Positions 24,973 through 33,534 of a DNA stretch of 64,000 nucleotides are shown one piece after another; within the stretch, counting starts at the first letter, position 1; each line of letters opens with the position of its first letter. Origin of the DNA: Promicromonospora sp042731755 (GTDB lineage Bacteria > Actinomycetota > Actinomycetes > Actinomycetales > Cellulomonadaceae); contig NZ_JBHWLR010000005.1 of the NCBI RefSeq assembly GCF_042731755.1, positions 310,001 to 374,000 of the forward strand, in the 5' to 3' direction. A program made the position numbers and the translations under genes. The notes under the pieces are model-generated. The model was not told where the DNA came from and made no database searches. It saw nothing but the letters and a program-made list of their open reading frames with translations.

Positions 24973-26298
24973 ATGTCGGAGCGCGTGGCTAGAGTGGCGG
25001 GCGTGGAGCAAGCCCTCGGGAAGAGCATCCCGCCGTCGTACAGCGCGCAGGACGTCGAGCGCTGGGTGAACGAACCGCCCAAGTCGCAGGCCCGGACCCC
25101 GTTCGAGCGCGACCGCGGGCGCGTGGTGCACTCCTCCGCGCTGCGCCGCCTCGGCGCCAAGACCCAGGTGCTCGGCGCCGGGCACGACGACTTCGTGCGC
25201 ACCCGCCTGACGCACTCCCTCGAGGTGGCCCAGGTGGGCCGCGGCATGGGCCGTTCGCTCGGCTGCGACCCCGACGTCGTCGACACCGCCTGCCTCACCC
25301 ACGACCTGGGGCACCCGCCCTTCGGGCACAACGGCGAGACGGCGCTGGCCGAGATCGCCGAGCCGATCGGCGGCTTCGAGGGCAACGCCCAGACCCTGCG
25401 CCTGCTCACGCGGCTGGAGCCCAAGGTGATCGGGTTCGACGGCGTCCCCGCGGGTCTCAACCTGACCCGGGCCAGCCTCGACGCGAGCGTCAAGTACCCG
25501 TGGGCGTACGGCGCCGGCCCCGCCCGGCCCGACGGCACGGCCAGCCGCAAGTTCGGCGTCTACCCCGACGACCTGCCCGTGTTCACGTGGCTGCGCAAGG
25601 ACGCGCCGGACGGCGTGAAGTGCCTGGAGGCGCAGGTCATGGACCTCGCCGACGACATCAGCTACTCCGTGCACGACGTCGAGGACGGCGTGGTGGCCGG
25701 CCGCATCGACCTGGACCTCATGGCCGACGCCGACGAGCGGGCGCGCGTCGCCGAGTTCGTGCGGTCCTGGTACGGCGAGTGGTACCGGGCCGACGCCGTC
25801 GACGCCGCGATCGGGCGGCTGCAGGAGTACCTGCGCGGCGAGGGCCACCTGGTGCGGGCCTTCGACGGCTCGCGCGGCTCGCTGGCCTCGCTCAAGGACA
25901 TGACGAGCCAGCTCATCGGCCGGTTCATCGGCGCGGCGATCGACGCGACCCGCGCCGAGTACGGCGACGGGGCGCTGACGCGCTACGCCGCGCGGCTCGT
26001 GGTGCCCGACGAGACCGAGCACGAGATCCTCGCGCTCAAGGGCATCGCGGTGGCCTATGTGATGGCGCCCCGCGGCCAGGAGCCCCGCTACCTGCGGGAG
26101 CGGGAGATCCTGACCGACCTGGTGCGCGTGCTGGCCGACCGCGGCCCGGACGAGCTGGAGCCGCCGCTCGCCGCTGACTGGCGCGCGGCGTCCGACGACG
26201 CCGCACGCCTGCGCGTGGTGGTGGACCAGGTCGCGTCCCTGACGGACCTGTCCGCGATCGCGCTGCACCGCCGGTTGGTCGACCGCTCCGCGGCGTGA
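24973..26298 (+). CDS. dgt: Deoxyguanosinetriphosphate triphosphohydrolase-like protein (Dgt)
   Basis: 441 residues, HD-domain dNTP triphosphohydrolase that cleaves dNTPs to deoxynucleosides and tripolyphosphate. Metal-binding HD motif residues are in RTRLTHSLEVAQVGR and CLTHDLGHPPFGHNGE; a later conserved segment is MDLADDISYSVHDVEDGVV. Two other in-frame start codons are possible nearby; ATG at 24973 keeps a normal length. In Micrococcales dgt commonly lies near dnaG, as here. Confidence 0.92.
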   Translation: MSERVARVAGVEQALGKSIPPSYSAQDVERWVNEPPKSQARTPFERDRGRVVHSSALRRLGAKTQVLGAGHDDFVRTRLTHSLEVAQVGRGMGRSLGCDPDVVDTACLTHDLGHPPFGHNGETALAEIAEPIGGFEGNAQTLRLLTRLEPKVIGFDGVPAGLNLTRASLDASVKYPWAYGAGPARPDGTASRKFGVYPDDLPVFTWLRKDAPDGVKCLEAQVMDLADDISYSVHDVEDGVVAGRIDLDLMADADERARVAEFVRSWYGEWYRADAVDAAIGRLQEYLRGEGHLVRAFDGSRGSLASLKDMTSQLIGRFIGAAIDATRAEYGDGALTRYAARLVVPDETEHEILALKGIAVAYVMAPRGQEPRYLREREILTDLVRVLADRGPDELEPPLAADWRAASDDAARLRVVVDQVASLTDLSAIALHRRLVDRSAA

Positions 26299-26387
26299 AT
26301 CAGATTTGACGCACGAGTACCGAGCGCAGAAGCTGCTCATATCTGATTCATCGCGCCACCCGGAGGAATTGAATCACTTATGATTCA
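26296..26387. promoter_or_regulatory. Operators of the HipB-like regulator
   Basis: Three occurrences of a TGAATCA-type half-site dyad. TGAATCAGAT (26296-26305, overlapping the dgt stop) pairs perfectly with ATCTGATTCA (26341-26350), and TGAATCA-CTTA-TGATTCA (26370-26387) is a perfect dyad covering the start codon of the regulator gene. The shared sequence and position point to autorepression. Confidence 0.75.
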
Positions 26388-26637
26388 GAGATGGTTCCGC
26401 GCCCGCGGCCTCGCCGCGCTCGGGACAGCCGTCAAGGGCGCCCGGGAATCGGCCGGTCTGAGCCAATCCTCGCTCGCCGAGCTCATCGGATCCTCGCGAC
26501 CGACGCTCTCCCGGCTGGAGCGCGGGGTTCCCGTGACGACGGACGCGCTGACGAAGGCACTGACCAGCGCCGGCTACGAGATCTACGTCGTTCCCCGCAG
26601 CGCGCACGTCAGGGTGGAGTTCGACGATGCCGGCTGA
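26380..26637 (+). CDS. HipB-like XRE-family regulator (orphan antitoxin-type)
   Basis: 85 residues. Xre helix-turn-helix from about 17 to 72 (LGTAVKGARESAGLSQSSLAELIGSSRPTLSRLERG), with the HipB-like beta-strand end YEIYVVPRSAHVRVEF. HipB proteins bind their own promoter and usually pair with a HipA kinase encoded immediately downstream with overlapping codons. Here an ATG (26627) does overlap the stop but opens a frame of only about 23 codons that ends inside the downstream hairpin; no hipA is present. GGAGGAAT ribosome site. Either a free-standing regulator or the relic of a lost toxin pair. Confidence 0.85.
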   Translation: MIQRWFRARGLAALGTAVKGARESAGLSQSSLAELIGSSRPTLSRLERGVPVTTDALTKALTSAGYEIYVVPRSAHVRVEFDDAG

Positions 26638-26653
26638 CAGCACTCACTGCCCA

Positions 26654-26711
26654 TTGAGGCCTAAGTTTCTTCGCTTTCCAGAACGGGAAAGCGAAGAAAC
26701 TTAGGCCTCAA
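26654..26711. terminator. Bidirectional terminator: 26-bp perfect hairpin
   Basis: Arms 26654-26679 and 26686-26711 are perfectly complementary over 26 nt (begins TTGAGGCCTAAGTTTCTTCG) with a 6-nt loop. Lies between the convergent hipB-like and malG-type genes. Its stem is less GC-rich than the surroundings. Confidence 0.8.
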
Positions 26712-26725
26712 AGGGAATGGGCTGG

Positions 26726-27610
26726 TCAGCCCTTGACGGAGCCCGCCGTCAGGCCGCCCACGATGTACTTCTGCAGGAACAGGAAGAGCGCCAGCACCGG
26801 CAGGGCCGAGACCACGGCCCCCGCCGTGAACAGGCCCCAGTTGGCGTCCTGCAGCGACGACACCCAGCCGTAGAGCCCCACGGCGAGCGTCCAGTTGTCC
26901 TCCGACTGGAGCAGCACGCGCGCGATGATGAACTCGCCGAACGTGCTGATGAAGCTGAGCAGCCCCACCACGGCGAGGATCGGCGCGGTGAGGCGCAGCA
27001 CGATGGTCCAGTAGATCTGGGCGTGCGAGGCGCCGTCGATCTTCGCGGCCTCGTCGATCTCGCGCGGCACGGTGTTGAAGAACCCGTACATGAGGAACGT
27101 GTTCACGCCGAGCGCGCCGCCCAGGTACACGCAGATCAGCGACAGCTTGGAGTCCAGGCCGAGGCCCGGCACCACGTTCCCGAGCGAGATGAGCAGCAGG
27201 AAGATCGCCACGAAGGCGAGCATCTGCGGGAACATCTGGATGATCAGCAGGGCCGTGAGCCCCACCCGGCGTCCGCTGAACCGGAACCGCGAGAAGGCGT
27301 ACGCGGCCGCGGCGCCCATGAGCACCGTCCCGGCGCCCGTCGCGACCGCCACCACGAGGGTGTTGGCCATCCAGGTCCAGAACCGCGTGCCGGCCAGGGC
27401 CGCGTAGTTGGCGCCCGAGACCGACGCGAACAGGTCGTTCGAGCCGGTCAGGGTGCCGCCGTCGGCCAGGGAGGCGGAGACGACGTAGACGAGCGGGAAC
27501 CCCGCGTAGACCACGGCGAGGATGCCGACCAGGTGCCGCCAGCCGATCTCGGAGAACCAGCGGGCGCGCTGCCCGGGGCGGCGGGGAACGTGTGCGGTGC
27601 GCGGGCTCAT
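26726..27610 (-). CDS. malG: Maltodextrin-type ABC transporter permease MalG
   Basis: 294 residues, six predicted membrane helices. The EAA loop EIDEAAKIDGASHAQIYWTIVLRL (about 198-221) is the site of ATPase docking. Ends KYIVGGLTAGSVKG, the typical MalG C-terminus. The ATG overlaps the malF stop by one base (TGATG). Last gene of malE-malF-malG; no ATPase gene, as in MsiK-dependent actinobacteria. Confidence 0.94.
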   Translation of the reverse strand: MSPRTAHVPRRPGQRARWFSEIGWRHLVGILAVVYAGFPLVYVVSASLADGGTLTGSNDLFASVSGANYAALAGTRFWTWMANTLVVAVATGAGTVLMGAAAAYAFSRFRFSGRRVGLTALLIIQMFPQMLAFVAIFLLLISLGNVVPGLGLDSKLSLICVYLGGALGVNTFLMYGFFNTVPREIDEAAKIDGASHAQIYWTIVLRLTAPILAVVGLLSFISTFGEFIIARVLLQSEDNWTLAVGLYGWVSSLQDANWGLFTAGAVVSALPVLALFLFLQKYIVGGLTAGSVKG

Positions 27611-29178
27611 CAGGCGATCTCCTCGAGCGATCGGGTGCGCCGGAACGCGAGGGCGGAGATGGTCGCGACCACCACGAAGATCACGATCGACAGGGCGCTG
27701 GCCAGGCCATAGTCCTTGGCCGCCGTCCCGTCCAGGCCGGAGACCGAGTAGACCATCGAGATGAGGATGTCGGTGTGCCCGAGCGGCACCGAGGCGTCGT
27801 CGAACCGCGGGCCGCCGCCCGTGAGCATGTAGATCAGCGTGAAGTTGTTGAAGTTGAACGCGAACGACGAGATGAGCAGCGGCGCCGTCGCGACCAGGAG
27901 CAGCGGCAGCGTGATGGAGCGCCACGTGCGCCAGCGGCCGGCGCCGTCGATCTTCGCGGCCTCCAGCACGTCGGTCGGCAGCGACTGCAGCGCGCCCGTG
28001 CAGATCAGGAACATGTACGGGAAGCCGAGCCACAGGTTCACGCCCAGCACCGCCAGCTTGGCGAGCACCGGGTCGGTGAGCCACGGGATCGACGCCCCGC
28101 CCAGCAGCACCTCGTTGACGAACCCGTAGGAGCGGTTGAGCATGCCCGACCACAGCAGGGCCGCGAGGAACCCCGGGATCGCGTACGGCAGGATCACGAG
28201 CGTCCGGTAGATGCGGCGGCCGCGCAGGCGCGCGTCGTTGAACGCGATCGCCAGGAACAGGCCGAGCAGGAACGTCGAGGCCACCGAGAGCACGGCGAAC
28301 GCGAACGTCCACACCAGGATCTTGCCGAACGGCCCGGCGTACCGGTCGTCGCCGAACGCGGTGACGAAGTTGTCGAACCCGACCAGCACGCGCCAGCCCA
28401 CGGGCAGGGTCGTGCCGTCGGCGGCCTCGAACTGGCCGTCGTCGTTGGGCGTGTACGTCACCCCGGTGGTCGTGTCGGTCATGGTGTCCGACGCCGCGTC
28501 GTACTCCAGCGTGGACGTGAACACGTAGCCGGTGCGCGCGTCCTGCGTGCGGACCGAGCCCTCGTTCGGGTCGTCCGAGACGGGGACGCGCAGCTTCGTG
28601 ACCTCCTGCTGCCGCTCCAGGACGGCGGCGTACTCCAGCACGTCGTAGCCGGGCAGCGCGGTGACCCGGCCTGCGTCGACGGTCGCGCCGTCCACCAGCT
28701 CCAGGGGCTGGTCGGCCGTGCCGGCCTCCACCTCGCCGTCGGGCGAGACGATCGCGAAGCCGAGCGTGTCGCCGTCGGCCACGACCGTCAGCGGCGAGGA
28801 GGGCGAGCCCTCGACCCGCCGCTCGTTCTGCACCAGGAGGGCCTCGATGGCCTGCTCCTTGGTGCTGTTGTGCCCGTCGCCGTAGTTGGTGAACGCGACA
28901 TAGCCCGTGTAGGCCACCACGTACACCTGGTAGACGAGCAGGAAGGCCAGGCCCGGCAGGATGTACTTCAGGGGCAGCGCGCGCTTGGAGAAGTAGGCCC
29001 AGTTGGCCACGAGCAGCAGCGCCACCATCGCGGCGAGGACGCCCCAGGACTCGGCGCCCCACGCTGCCAGCACGGCGTAGACGCCCAGGGCGTCCACCAG
29101 GGCGATCAGGACGAGCTTGACGAGAAACCCGGGGCTCCAGCCGGTCCGGCCGGAGCCCCGGGTCACGGGTGAGTACAT
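27610..29178 (-). CDS. malF: Maltodextrin-type ABC transporter permease MalF
   Basis: 522 residues. After N-terminal helices (about 15-95) there is a large extracytoplasmic domain (about 100-270), as in enterobacterial MalF, then the core helices. EAA loop DVLEAAKIDGAGRWRTWRSITLP. The size and P2-like domain separate it from short CUT1 permeases such as the one at 287-1195. The ATG overlaps the malE stop (TGATG). Confidence 0.93.
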   Translation of the reverse strand: MYSPVTRGSGRTGWSPGFLVKLVLIALVDALGVYAVLAAWGAESWGVLAAMVALLLVANWAYFSKRALPLKYILPGLAFLLVYQVYVVAYTGYVAFTNYGDGHNSTKEQAIEALLVQNERRVEGSPSSPLTVVADGDTLGFAIVSPDGEVEAGTADQPLELVDGATVDAGRVTALPGYDVLEYAAVLERQQEVTKLRVPVSDDPNEGSVRTQDARTGYVFTSTLEYDAASDTMTDTTTGVTYTPNDDGQFEAADGTTLPVGWRVLVGFDNFVTAFGDDRYAGPFGKILVWTFAFAVLSVASTFLLGLFLAIAFNDARLRGRRIYRTLVILPYAIPGFLAALLWSGMLNRSYGFVNEVLLGGASIPWLTDPVLAKLAVLGVNLWLGFPYMFLICTGALQSLPTDVLEAAKIDGAGRWRTWRSITLPLLLVATAPLLISSFAFNFNNFTLIYMLTGGGPRFDDASVPLGHTDILISMVYSVSGLDGTAAKDYGLASALSIVIFVVVATISALAFRRTRSLEEIA

Positions 29179-30401
29179 CAACCGATCTCGCCCTGGATGT
29201 CGGTGACCATCTTGTCCCAGGCCTTGGCCGGGTCGGACTTGCCGGAGATGATCGCGGCCTCGGTCACGCCCCAGTACGCCCAGACGGCACCCATCTCGGG
29301 CAGCGACGGCATCGGGACGGCGTCGGCGCCGACGGCGCGGAAGCCCGCGGTGATCGGGTCCTCGGACGCGGTGTCGGCGGCCTCGATGAGGGCCGGCGGA
29401 CGGTCGCCCGCCTCGTAGAGCGCGAGCTGCGCCTCGGGGGTGGCCATGTAGTTGACCAGGAAGTCGTTGGCGAGCAGCGCGTTCTCGCTCTGCGCGCTCA
29501 CGTAGAAGCCGGCCACGCCCACGAACGGCTGGGCGGGCTCGCCGCCGGCGCTCGGGAGCGGGTCGATCGCCAGGTCGAGGTCGCCGAACGACTCCAGCAT
29601 CCAGGGACCGCCCACGATGAACGGCGACTCGCCCTTGGCGAAGGCCGCCAGCGCGATGTCGTAGGTGACGTCGGTGCTCAGGTTGCCGACGTCGCCCTGC
29701 TCCGCGAGCCACTCCGCGAACGCGGTGCCGCCCTCGCCGCCGAGCGCGAGCTCCGGCTTGTACGAGCCGTCCTCGTTCTGCTCGAACACGGGGGCGCCGA
29801 ACGACGTCTGCAGCGGGTAGAACGTGTAGGGGTCGCCCTCGGTCGAGGTCTGGATCAGCAGCGGGTACTTGGTGCCGGCGTCCTTGCCGGCGGCGATCGC
29901 GTCGTCCCAGGTGGCAGGCGCCTCGGACGCGAGCTCCGTGTTGCGGATCAGCGCGATGTTCTCCACGGCGTAGGGCAGGCCGTAGACCTGGCCGTCCTGC
30001 GTGAAGGCCGAGACGGAGACCGGCTCGAAGGCGTCGGCCGTGTCGCCGAGCTCGATCGGGGCCACGACACCGTTGGTCGTGAGCTCACCCAGCCAGTCGT
30101 GGGCGCCGACGGTGATGTCCGGGCCCTTGCCCGTGGGCACCTGGGCCAGGAAGTCGGGACGGATGTCCTCGAAGTTCTTCAGGACCACGTCCACCTGCGC
30201 GCCCGTGGCCTCCTCGAAGCCGGTGGCCGCGTCCTCGACAGCGGCCTGGCGGGTCTCGTCGACCCACACGGTCAGGGTGCTGCCCTCCCCGTTGGGCGGG
30301 GTCGACTCCTCGCCCCCTGCTTGATCCTCTGCGCCGCCCGAGCAGGCGGCCAGCGCCAGCGTCGTGGTCAGGACAGCGGCGGTCAGGATGCTCCGTCGCA
30401 T
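29178..30401 (-). CDS. malE: Maltose/maltodextrin-binding lipoprotein MalE
   Basis: 407 residues. Signal peptide with lipobox LAAC and Cys20 as lipid anchor; mature protein shows MalE-type features (LTVWVDETRQAAVEDAATGFEEATGAQVDVV at the start, YGLPYAVENIALIRN, PFIVGGPWMLESFGDLD). ATG at 30401 is chosen because it directly opens the signal peptide; the frame extends upstream into the promoter region of the LacI gene. First gene of the operon malE-malF-malG, facing the divergent LacI regulator. Confidence 0.94.
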   Translation of the reverse strand: MRRSILTAAVLTTTLALAACSGGAEDQAGGEESTPPNGEGSTLTVWVDETRQAAVEDAATGFEEATGAQVDVVLKNFEDIRPDFLAQVPTGKGPDITVGAHDWLGELTTNGVVAPIELGDTADAFEPVSVSAFTQDGQVYGLPYAVENIALIRNTELASEAPATWDDAIAAGKDAGTKYPLLIQTSTEGDPYTFYPLQTSFGAPVFEQNEDGSYKPELALGGEGGTAFAEWLAEQGDVGNLSTDVTYDIALAAFAKGESPFIVGGPWMLESFGDLDLAIDPLPSAGGEPAQPFVGVAGFYVSAQSENALLANDFLVNYMATPEAQLALYEAGDRPPALIEAADTASEDPITAGFRAVGADAVPMPSLPEMGAVWAYWGVTEAAIISGKSDPAKAWDKMVTDIQGEIG

Positions 30402-30479
30402 CGTCACTCCCGATGGTTCGCGGCCCGACGTCGGGCCTGGGTTTCGATGCCCGAACCGTACGGGCACATCGTCCGATTG

Positions 30480-30517
30480 TGCAAGAAGTTGCGATAAAGT
30501 TTCAGCATCGCTTGCAA
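30480..30517. promoter_or_regulatory. Probable LacI/MalR operators upstream of malE
   Basis: The divergent malE/lacI spacer contains GCAA-GAAG-TTGC (30481-30492) and CGCTTGCAA (30509-30517). The CGCTTGCA half-site recurs in the perfect palindrome before the alpha-glucosidase gene (31693-31709), which supports one regulator acting on both promoters. Confidence 0.55.
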
Positions 30518-30561
30518 CCCGGCATCCGACACCCGGTAAACACCCAGGACGAAGGAACCGC

Positions 30562-31611
30562 ATGTCGCCTAGGCTGCCTGGCGTGCGCACCCGACTGACC
30601 GACCTCGCCGAACAGGCGGGGGTCTCCACCGCGACCGTGTCGCGCGTGCTCAACGGCAAGCCCGGCGTGGCGGGCGAGACCCGCCAGGCGGTGCTCGCCG
30701 CCCTGGACGTGCTCGGCTACGAGCGGCCGTCCGCGCTGCGCGCCCGCCCCGCCGGCCTCATCGGCCTGGTGGTCCCCGAGCTGTCCAACCCGGTGTTCCC
30801 CGCGTTCGCGCAGGCCATCGAGTCGCAGCTCGCGTCGCGCGGCTACACGCCGCTGCTGTGCACCCAGTCGCCGGGCGGCACCACCGAGGACGAGTACGTC
30901 GAGACGCTGATCGACCACGCCGTGGACGGCATCGTCTTCGTCTCCGGGAAGCACGCCGACACCCGGGCCTCGACCGAGCGCTACCAGCGCCTGCGCGGGC
31001 GCGGCCTGCCGATCGTGCTCATCAACGGCTACGCCGAGGGCATCGACGCCCCGTTCGTCTCGCCGGATGACAGCGCGAGCATCGAGCTGTCGGTGCGGCA
31101 CCTGGTGGCACTGGGCCACCGCAGCATCGGCATGGCCATCGGGCCGGACCGGTTCGTGCCCGCCAAGCGCAAGATCGAGGCGTTCGTGGCCCAGCTCCTG
31201 CGGCACGGCCTCGTAGCCACCGAGGAGGAGGCGCGCAAGCACGTCAGCCTCACGCTCTACACGCTGGAGGGCGGCCAGGCCGCGGCCGGCGAGCTGTTCG
31301 ACTCCGGGCACACCGCCGTGGTCTGCGGGTCCGACCTGATGGCGCTCGGCGCCGTGCGCGCCGCGCACGCCCGCGGCCTGTCCGTGCCCGACGACGTGAG
31401 CGTGGTCGGCTACGACGACTCGCCCCTGGTGGCGTTCACCGACCCGCCGCTGACGACGGTGCGGCAGCCCGTGGCCGACATGGCGCACGCGGCCGTGAGC
31501 GCCCTGCTCACCGAGATCCACGGCGAGCGCGCGCCCCGCTCGGAGCTGCTGTTCACCCCCGAGCTGGTCGTGCGCGGCTCCACCGGCGCGGCGCCGCACG
31601 CCGCCGTCTGA
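30562..31611 (+). CDS. LacI-family transcriptional regulator (MalR-like)
   Basis: 349 residues. N-terminal LacI helix-turn-helix TDLAEQAGVSTATVSRVLNGKPGV (about 13-36) with hinge, then the periplasmic-binding-protein-like sugar domain (from about 63, LIGLVVPELSNPVFPAF). ATG chosen for its GAAGGAA ribosome site; the frame is open further upstream but without family homology. Located between malE (divergent) and the alpha-glucosidase (same strand), so it is the likely maltodextrin-responsive repressor of both. Confidence 0.93.
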   Translation: MSPRLPGVRTRLTDLAEQAGVSTATVSRVLNGKPGVAGETRQAVLAALDVLGYERPSALRARPAGLIGLVVPELSNPVFPAFAQAIESQLASRGYTPLLCTQSPGGTTEDEYVETLIDHAVDGIVFVSGKHADTRASTERYQRLRGRGLPIVLINGYAEGIDAPFVSPDDSASIELSVRHLVALGHRSIGMAIGPDRFVPAKRKIEAFVAQLLRHGLVATEEEARKHVSLTLYTLEGGQAAAGELFDSGHTAVVCGSDLMALGAVRAAHARGLSVPDDVSVVGYDDSPLVAFTDPPLTTVRQPVADMAHAAVSALLTEIHGERAPRSELLFTPELVVRGSTGAAPHAAV

Positions 31612-31692
31612 CGGTCCACCAGCCGCCGTCCGACAGCGGGGCGACGGCTGTCTGACGCAGCACACTGTCCGATCGGGCGCGATTCCTCCCGT

Positions 31693-31709
31693 ACGCTTGC
31701 AGCAAGCGT
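31693..31709. promoter_or_regulatory. LacI/MalR operator upstream of the alpha-glucosidase
   Basis: Perfect odd palindrome ACGCTTGC-A-GCAAGCGT about 36 nt before the GTG start. Carries the CTTGCA core known from actinobacterial MalR sites. Confidence 0.75.
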
Positions 31710-31745
31710 TACAGCCCTTTTTCCCGACCCCTGAGGACGCGACAC

Positions 31746-33518
31746 GTGACAAGCACTGCCCCGATCACCACCTCCGACCTCACCGCCGGAGCCCCCGTCC
31801 ACACCCCCGCCGGCAACGGCGAGTGGTGGCGCGACGCGGTGATCTACCAGGTCTACCCGCGCTCGTTCGCGGACGGGAACGGCGACGGCACCGGCGACCT
31901 GCCGGGCGTCACGGCCAAGCTCGACCACCTGGCCCAGCTCGGCGTCGACGCCGTGTGGCTGAGCCCGTTCTACCGCTCGCCCCAGAAGGACGCCGGCTAC
32001 GACGTGGCCGACTACCGCGACATCGACCCGCTGTTCGGCACGCTCGCCGACTTCGACGAGATGCTCGCCGGCGCCCACGAGCGCGGCCTGAAGGTCATCG
32101 TCGACCTCGTGCCCAACCACTCCTCCGACCAGCACGTCTGGTTCCAGGAGGCGCTGGCCGCCGCCCCCGGCTCGGCCGAGCACGAGCGGTACATGTTCCG
32201 CGACGGCCGCGGCCCGGCCGGCGACGAGGCACCGAACAACTGGCAGTCCATCTTCGGCGGCCCGGCCTGGACGCGCCTCGCCCCGCGCGAGGACGACGGC
32301 CCGCTGGGCCCGCAGTGGTACCTGCACCTCTTCGACTCCACGCAGCCCGACCTCAACTGGGACAACCCCGAGGTTCGCTTCGAGTTCGAGGACGTGCTGC
32401 GGTTCTGGCTCGACCGGGGCGTGGACGGGTTCCGCGTCGACGTCGCGCACGGCATGATCAAGGCCGCCGGCCTGCCCGACTGGGACGGCCAGGTCGCCAT
32501 GGTCGAGGGCACCGTCGAGGAGGCCACGGAGGCCGACCCGGCCGCGCCCGAGGACGGTTCCACGGGCGCGGGCAACCGCGGCCCGATGTTCGACCAGGAC
32601 GGCGTGCACGACATCTACCGCGCCTGGCACAAGGTGCTCGCCGAGTACGACGGCGACCGCTGCCTGGTGGCCGAGGCCTGGGTCGAGCCCCTGAGCCGCC
32701 TGGCCCGGTACGTGCGCCCCGACGAGATGCACCAGGCCTTCAACTTCTCGTTCCTCACGGCGCCGTGGGACGCGGCGACGGTGCGCACCGTCGTCAACGC
32801 CTCGCTGAGCACCATGGAGGCGGTCGGCGCCCCCACCACCTGGGTGCTGTCCAACCACGACGTGGTGCGGCACGCCTCGCGCTTCGGCCTGGAGGAGATC
32901 GGCGGGCGCCAGCTCAACGGCATCGGCGCGACCGACCCGCAGCCCGACGCCGCGCTCGGCCTGCGCCGCGCCCGCGCGGCGACCCTGCTCATGCTCGGCC
33001 TGCCCGGCTCGGCGTACATGTACCAGGGCGAGGAGCTCGGTCTGCCCGACCACACCGCCCTGCCCGACGACGTCCGCCAGGACCCGTCGTTCTTCCGCAC
33101 GAACGGCGCCGAGCCCGGCCGCGACGGCTGCCGCGTGCCGCTGCCGTGGGTCGGCGGCGCGCCGGGCAACGGGTTCGGCCCCACGGGCAAGACCTGGCTG
33201 CCGCAGCCCGATGTCTACGCCGAGCTCGCCGCCGACCAGCAGTACGGCGTCAAGGGCTCCACGTACGAGATGTACCGGGCCGCGCTCGGCCTGCGCCGGG
33301 CCGAGAACCTCGGCGCGGGCACGCTCGCGTGGGTCGACTCCCTCGCCGACCACCCGGACGTCGTCGCCCTGCGGGTGGCGGACGTCGTCGTGGTCGCCAA
33401 CCTCGGTTTGTCGTCGTTCGCGCTGCCCGCCGGGGCGCAGGTGCTGGTGGCCTCGGGCGAGCTCGACGAGGACTCGGGCGAGCTGCCGTCGGACACCACG
33501 GTCTGGCTGCGCGCCTGA
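31746..33518 (+). CDS. Alpha-glucosidase, GH13 family
   Basis: 590 residues, cytoplasmic (no signal peptide). GH13 motifs: VDLVPNHSSDQH (region I), GFRVDVAHG with nucleophile Asp232 (region II), LVAEAWVEP with the acid/base Glu (region III), LSNHDVVRHASR (region IV), plus YPRSFADGNGDGTGDLPG at the start. These fit the alpha-glucosidase/oligo-1,6-glucosidase branch, which releases glucose from maltose, isomaltose and short dextrins. Expected to act on the sugars imported by MalEFG. GTG start with GAGGA ribosome site; operator at 31693. Confidence 0.92.
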   Translation: MTSTAPITTSDLTAGAPVHTPAGNGEWWRDAVIYQVYPRSFADGNGDGTGDLPGVTAKLDHLAQLGVDAVWLSPFYRSPQKDAGYDVADYRDIDPLFGTLADFDEMLAGAHERGLKVIVDLVPNHSSDQHVWFQEALAAAPGSAEHERYMFRDGRGPAGDEAPNNWQSIFGGPAWTRLAPREDDGPLGPQWYLHLFDSTQPDLNWDNPEVRFEFEDVLRFWLDRGVDGFRVDVAHGMIKAAGLPDWDGQVAMVEGTVEEATEADPAAPEDGSTGAGNRGPMFDQDGVHDIYRAWHKVLAEYDGDRCLVAEAWVEPLSRLARYVRPDEMHQAFNFSFLTAPWDAATVRTVVNASLSTMEAVGAPTTWVLSNHDVVRHASRFGLEEIGGRQLNGIGATDPQPDAALGLRRARAATLLMLGLPGSAYMYQGEELGLPDHTALPDDVRQDPSFFRTNGAEPGRDGCRVPLPWVGGAPGNGFGPTGKTWLPQPDVYAELAADQQYGVKGSTYEMYRAALGLRRAENLGAGTLAWVDSLADHPDVVALRVADVVVVANLGLSSFALPAGAQVLVASGELDEDSGELPSDTTVWLRA

Positions 33519-33534
33519 CCCCTCCGGTCCCGGC

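Noticed and set aside
26627..26700. Short frame overlapping the hipB-like stop as a hipA gene start
   Set aside because: Only about 23 codons, ends within a hairpin, and has no similarity to HipA beyond its position.
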